64,000 bases of DNA from a virus: IMG/VR virus record IMGVR_UViG_3300029983_000007, positions 124,001 to 188,000 of that record. One strand, given 5' to 3'. A model generated the notes under the pieces. That model did not search any database and was not told where the DNA came from. It saw only the letters and a list, made by a program, of their open reading frames with translations. Below, one piece after another: positions 61,044 through 64,000 of the stretch. The number at the start of each line of letters is the position of its first letter. Positions within the stretch are counted from its first letter, which is position 1. Both the position numbers and the translations under genes were made by a program.

Positions 61044-61569
61044 TTAATGATATTAATTTTAATCTTCTTTTTTCTGTTTTAATTCTTTCTGGTAGATTTA
61101 TTATAGTTTTTTCATAATCAACTCCTTCTTTTCTTCTATTAAATTTTCCAGTTATCATATCTATACCTGATTTTTTATTTATTAATTCATTATAGAAAAA
61201 AATTTCATTGTTTTTGAAATTTTCTATTTTGCTACAACCTTTGATTGGATTTGATATATTGTCAAATACTAATTTACCATCTATGTAAAATTTGTATATA
61301 GTTGTGTTGTTTATGTAACAATCATGTGCAACATTATATCTAGTGTGAGCTGGACCATAAAGATTGTGTAGCTTACCATGTTTTAAATGGTACTCATAAC
61401 CATCAAATAATATATGAGTAATATCCTTCAAATTGAACTCTATGTACTCATATAAGTCATAAAATGACTTAAAATCTTTTTTATATAATCTACCTGTGAC
61501 GGCATCTATAGATAAAAAAGATTCAAAGTCAATCTTACATTCAACATCTAAAAATTTATACATTATCAT
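61033..61569 (-). CDS. Protein with LHNLYGPA motif and basic C-terminus, 178 aa
   Basis: The segment EYHLKHGKLHNLYGPAHTRYN resembles the 'G.LHN.dGPA' unit seen in several phage hypothetical proteins. IYKFYIDGKLVFDN follows. Ends KTEKRRLKLISLNGR with the RKxKLxxL-like motif. Function unknown. Confidence 0.62.
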   Translation of the reverse strand: MIMYKFLDVECKIDFESFLSIDAVTGRLYKKDFKSFYDLYEYIEFNLKDITHILFDGYEYHLKHGKLHNLYGPAHTRYNVAHDCYINNTTIYKFYIDGKLVFDNISNPIKGCSKIENFKNNEIFFYNELINKKSGIDMITGKFNRRKEGVDYEKTIINLPERIKTEKRRLKLISLNGR

Positions 61570-61816
61570 GTGATAACAATTTATTTAATTTTTGTTTTCT
61601 GATTTCTTTTTCAGTGTAGAAATAATCAGGAAAATTCCAACGAACATTTGAACGTCCTTTTTCTTTAGAGAAAACTTCAAATCCTGCATCATCTGACATC
61701 ATAACATGATATTCTACTATTTTAGATATCTCATAATAATGATCTTTGTATATACATGAATCTGATGTTGTTAATGATTTTTTACAAAGATACTTTTTAT
61801 TGAGCAGGTATTTCAT
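61556..61816 (-). CDS. Barrel-type small protein, cluster paralog 1
   Basis: 86 residues. KKYLCKKSLTTSDSCIYKDHYYEI, DDAGFEVFS and FPDYFYTEKEIRKQKLNKLL. Matches the order of the other cluster paralogs: (K/Y)YxCxKxx, a Y-(E/R/T)-(V/I) strand, then xxxYFxxxxxxRKxKLxKL. Overlaps its neighbour by 20 bases. Unknown function, probably an SH3-like beta barrel plus a C-terminal tag. Confidence 0.65.
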   Translation of the reverse strand: MKYLLNKKYLCKKSLTTSDSCIYKDHYYEISKIVEYHVMMSDDAGFEVFSKEKGRSNVRWNFPDYFYTEKEIRKQKLNKLLSHDNV

Positions 61817-62063
61817 AATTTAATTTATTTAATTTATCTTTTCTTTCATCTTTTATTGTTCCAAAGTATTCATAAAAATAATCATAATGCATATTATTCT
61901 CTAATGAGAATACTATATTACCAATATCATTAGTCATTATTACTTCACCATGATGCTGATATATAACTCTGTATTTTTTGCCTTTTTCAAAATAGGTTCT
62001 ATTATTCATTATAGATATTATTGGTTTTTTACAATAATATAAATCATCAATCTTTGGATTCAT
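61797..62063 (-). CDS. Barrel-type small protein, cluster paralog 2
   Basis: 88 residues. DDLYYCKKPIISIMNNRTYF, GKKYRVIYQHHGEVIMTNDIGNIVF-like strands, YFYEYFGTIKDERKDKLNKLNY. Same layout as its cluster relatives at 61556, 62497 and 62802, with the basic motif five residues from the end. Confidence 0.65.
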   Translation of the reverse strand: MNPKIDDLYYCKKPIISIMNNRTYFEKGKKYRVIYQHHGEVIMTNDIGNIVFSLENNMHYDYFYEYFGTIKDERKDKLNKLNYEIPAQ

Positions 62064-62346
62064 TATCTAAATCACTTTTTAAATAATTAGCTAATCTTTG
62101 AATTTTATATGCATCATCAGGATTAAAAATAAATTCATCAAATGCTCCATATTTGCACCTATATCCAAATATATATTTAACTCCGTGTTTTAATCTACTC
62201 CAAAATGAACCTCTATTTAAAAGTACATGAGCATAGCACATTGGATAACTTTTACCAGTTTCATTTGTATCTTCATCATATAAGAACACAATTTGATGAT
62301 CTGTTGAATGACAACTACAAATTAATATATCTTCTTTCTTTTTCAT
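62047..62346 (-). CDS. Cysteine/histidine-containing hypothetical protein, 99 aa
   Basis: MKKKEDILICSCHSTDHQIVF start with a CxCxxxxH group, then YPMCYAHVLLNRGSFWSRL and YRCKYGAFDEFIFNPDDA. Could bind a metal. No basic C-terminal motif. Lies between cluster paralogs. Its start overlaps the previous stop (TGA at 62345-62343). Confidence 0.62.
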   Translation of the reverse strand: MKKKEDILICSCHSTDHQIVFLYDEDTNETGKSYPMCYAHVLLNRGSFWSRLKHGVKYIFGYRCKYGAFDEFIFNPDDAYKIQRLANYLKSDLDNESKD

Positions 62347-62513
62347 AATTTAATATTTTTTTTTAATAATTCTTCTAACTCGTTTATAGTATTTTCACAT
62401 AATATAGTTTGTTCTCTTACTCTAAATCCTCTTGTCCACGAGTATTTTTTGTCTGTTAAATGTAATTGTTCTTTTCTTAATTCAATTAATCTATTTTCAA
62501 TCAATTCTTCCAT
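62343..62513 (-). CDS. Small helical protein, 56 aa
   Basis: MEELIENRLIELRKEQLHLT, a DKKYSWTRGFRVREQ turn and TILCENTINELEELLKKN. Two long helices suggest a coiled coil. TGA overlaps the next ATG. A 17-base overlap with the preceding gene. Function unknown. Confidence 0.6.
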   Translation of the reverse strand: MEELIENRLIELRKEQLHLTDKKYSWTRGFRVREQTILCENTINELEELLKKNIKL

Positions 62514-62811
62514 TATTTAATTTTTCTAATTTTCTTTTTCTATATCCTTGATGATCACTAAAATATTCAGAAAATAGATTGTTTTTTCTATCTGTTTCAA
62601 GCCAAAATGCATACTTATCATCATCAGTATAATTTATTGATATTATAACTTCATCTGATTTGCTATCATTGTACATAGTTTTAGTAGCAGATTTTGTGTG
62701 ATTAACAGTGTATATGTTATTTTCTTTGAATATTAATTTTTCATCAGATTTTCTATATACATCTTTTGTACAATAAACTTTATCTCCTGCGTTTAGTATT
62801 TTTACTGACAT
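62497..62811 (-). CDS. Barrel-type small protein, cluster paralog 3
   Basis: 104 residues. GDKVYCTKDVYRKSDEKLIF, KENNIYTVNHT, LFSEYFSDHQGYRKRKLEKLNN. Aligns with the gene at 62802 over most of its length. The C-terminal motif is the most typical one in the group. Confidence 0.68.
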   Translation of the reverse strand: MSVKILNAGDKVYCTKDVYRKSDEKLIFKENNIYTVNHTKSATKTMYNDSKSDEVIISINYTDDDKYAFWLETDRKNNLFSEYFSDHQGYRKRKLEKLNNGRID

Positions 62812-63077
62812 TCTATAAATAATTTTTCTAATTTCATTTTTCTATATTCTTTTATGCTCATAAAATATTCATAATAATTCCATCCATATGCATTTTTTAG
62901 ATTAAGAGTATAAAAAAACCCATTACTTTCAATTGAAACTAAACTTTCTATACCTTTCTGCTTATACACAAAATGAACAATGTATACATTGTTCATTTTC
63001 ATGACTAATGTATTATCAAAATCATAAAAATCATTTATGCAATAAACTTTATCTCCTTGCTTTGGTATTAACTTCAT
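62802..63077 (-). CDS. Barrel-type small protein, cluster paralog 4
   Basis: 91 residues. PKQGDKVYCINDFYDFDNTL, MNNVYIVHFVYKQ, NYYEYFMSIKEYRKMKLEKLF. Shares GDKVYC and YEYF...YRKxKLEKL with its neighbour. Function unknown. Confidence 0.68.
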   Translation of the reverse strand: MKLIPKQGDKVYCINDFYDFDNTLVMKMNNVYIVHFVYKQKGIESLVSIESNGFFYTLNLKNAYGWNYYEYFMSIKEYRKMKLEKLFIECQ

Positions 63078-63400
63078 TGTTTCAATATATTTAATAATTT
63101 TCTTTTTCTTTTTTTACTAATCCATTTATTTCTATTAAAATCAAATACATTTTTTATAATATTGTCACTTGGATTATTTGTGACAGTTTTGCATTCTTTT
63201 AAATCAATCCAACAATGTGATATTCCATCTTCTGAAACATAACCATAAAAACCAGGTAGATAACAACGAGTATCATGATCTGGTATATCATATTCAGTAA
63301 TCAATTTAAATTCTTGAACCTTACCAATAGGTTCAACTGTTGAATTGAATGTAAAGTGAATAATATTACAATCTTTTATCCATTCTTCTATTTCTGTCAT
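63074..63400 (-). CDS. Hypothetical protein with basic C-terminus, 108 aa
   Basis: Starts MTEIEEWIKDCNIIHFTFN; YDIPDHDTRCYLPGFYGYVSED and SHCWIDLKECKTV in the middle. Ends WISKKRKRKLLNILKQ, a variant of the basic motif. First gene of the 63.4-60.5 kb operon. ATGA overlap with the next gene. Confidence 0.62.
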   Translation of the reverse strand: MTEIEEWIKDCNIIHFTFNSTVEPIGKVQEFKLITEYDIPDHDTRCYLPGFYGYVSEDGISHCWIDLKECKTVTNNPSDNIIKNVFDFNRNKWISKKRKRKLLNILKQ

Positions 63401-63432
63401 ACTATATAAAGTTAATTAAAAATAATGAGATT

Positions 63433-63609
63433 TTACTCATTATTATCATTTTTTTTGTTATCTTTGTTTATTAAGTATGTAATATATTCTGATTTTGATA
63501 AATTATTTTCAATTAAATAAGTTTCTAATTTTTCATTTAACTCTTTGTCAATAGTAATACTCATCGTTGTTTTTTTATTTTCCTTTTTTGGTCTACCTAC
63601 GTCTGACAT
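63433..63609 (-). CDS. Ribbon-helix-helix protein, leftward, second cassette
   Basis: 58 residues. MSDVGRPKKENKKTTMSITI, then DKELNEKLETYLIENNLSKSEYITYLINKD. The GRP start and helices parallel the leftward RHH at 55175. Divergent from the RHH gene at 63689 across 79 bases. Confidence 0.75.
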   Translation of the reverse strand: MSDVGRPKKENKKTTMSITIDKELNEKLETYLIENNLSKSEYITYLINKDNKKNDNNE

Positions 63610-63655
63610 ATTGTTTTTTATTTTTATAGTAAAATAGAAAAAAATGGTTTATTTT

Positions 63656-63668
63656 TATTTATATATAA
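63656..63668 (+). promoter_or_regulatory. Candidate phage-type promoter, second cassette
   Basis: TATTTATATATAA, 20 bases before the ATG of the rightward RHH gene. Corresponds in place and sequence to 55414-55426 of the first cassette. Confidence 0.45.
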
Positions 63669-63688
63669 CAATAAAATAACAATTTAAT

Positions 63689-63853
63689 ATGAAGAAAATT
63701 AAAACTAAAGTAGCAATATCAATCGCAATAGATAAAGGAATGAATGAATATCTATCAGAAAACTTTGAAAATAAGTCAAAATATATTGAGCATTTGATAT
63801 ATAAAGATTTAGTTGAAAATAATATAATAGAAGAAAATAAATATAAAATGTAA
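63689..63853 (+). CDS. Ribbon-helix-helix protein, rightward, second cassette
   Basis: 54 residues. TKVAISIAIDKGMNEYLSEN, FENKSKYIEHLIYKDLVENN. Close to the RHH at 55445. Its stop overlaps the start of the endonuclease gene (TAATG). Confidence 0.75.
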   Translation: MKKIKTKVAISIAIDKGMNEYLSENFENKSKYIEHLIYKDLVENNIIEENKYKM

Positions 63854-64000
63854 TGGGTAAAAAATCAAAAAATGATGTTTTTATTAAAAAGGCAATAGAG
63901 GTACATGGTAATAAATATGACTATAGTTTAGTAGAATATAAACATAATCAAACAAATGTTGAAATTGTGTGTAATGATTGCGGATATAAGTTTCTAAGGA
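63853..64000 (+). CDS. DUF723-repeat homing-endonuclease-like protein, 5' part only
   Basis: The first 49 codons are visible, to the window edge. MGKKSKNDVFIKKAIEVHGN, KYDYSLVEYKHNQTNVEIVC and NDCGYKFLR match the first DUF723-type unit of the 43465 protein. The nuclease domain would lie beyond the edge. Coupled to the RHH gene, so the cassette is regulator plus endonuclease, as at 55445-56430 but with a different nuclease class. Confidence 0.72.
   Translation, partial: MGKKSKNDVFIKKAIEVHGNKYDYSLVEYKHNQTNVEIVCNDCGYKFLR

Noticed and set aside
63459-63466. TATCTTTG box on the plus strand near the right edge
   Set aside because: It lies inside the leftward RHH gene, has no fitting start downstream and is 220 bases from the rightward gene; probably chance.
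1-64000. tRNA or rRNA genes
   Set aside because: No cloverleaf-like or conserved rRNA segment was noticed; a covariance-model search would be needed to exclude them fully.

Overview
The window looks like part of the genome of a large, strongly AT-rich, T4-related tailed phage of a Bacteroidota (Flavobacterium-like) host. The T4 signature is a UvsW helicase and a probable UvsY separated by two tiny genes, a phage type IIA topoisomerase, a thymidylate synthase, a Dam-type methylase and long tail/baseplate genes. The host inference rests on Bacteroidota promoters (TTTG, about 20 bp, TAnnTTTG), A-rich leaders in place of Shine-Dalgarno sites, a Fibrobacter-type (FISUMP) adhesin domain on a tail protein and an OmpA-family gene. 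No rRNA, tRNA or CRISPR was seen. No stretch over 300 bases lacks a gene.

Layout. 1-3.7 kb: truncated heptosyltransferase-like glycosyltransferase and NAD synthetase. 3.8-17.3 kb: tail fibre/adhesin and other structural genes, ending in a probable ADP-ribosyltransferase. 17.3-20.8 kb: small genes, three of them tagged (see below). 20.9-24.4 kb: a frameshifted endonuclease gene and the uvsW/uvsY recombination block. 24.5-34.6 kb: baseplate/tail genes with three tandem tagged paralogs and a homing endonuclease. 34.7-38.3 kb: an operon of translationally coupled small genes, most of them tagged. 38.4-45.6 kb: thymidylate synthase, Dam, an HTH-plus-endonuclease module and a second glycosyltransferase. 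45.7-52.9 kb: a homing endonuclease in direct repeats, then envelope and membrane genes. 52.9-58.3 kb: a topoisomerase II gene broken in two by a split intein, with a regulator/endonuclease cassette between the halves. 58.4-64 kb: overlapping small genes, then a second copy of that cassette at the right edge.

Two protein-tag systems stand out. In the first, about fifteen small proteins of unrelated sequence end in KFN(I/L) or KYNI, and nearly all begin with a short MKYIKxFE-like or MITKFxxYxLNE-like segment. The N-terminal piece resembles the capsid-targeting sequence of T4 internal head proteins, so these may be head-packaged, injected proteins; one is a leucine-rich-repeat protein. The ADP-ribosyltransferase carries the N-terminal piece only, which recalls T4 Alt. 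In the second, about fourteen other small proteins end in a basic RKxKLxxL motif. Neither C-terminal tag is familiar to me.

How the genes may work together (inference): NAD synthetase could supply NAD for the ADP-ribosyltransferase or offset NAD-depleting defence; UvsW, UvsY, topoisomerase, thymidylate synthase and Dam serve DNA replication and modification; the tagged small proteins may enter the host with the DNA; the membrane/OmpA genes would remodel the envelope. At least six endonuclease genes show heavy colonisation by homing elements.
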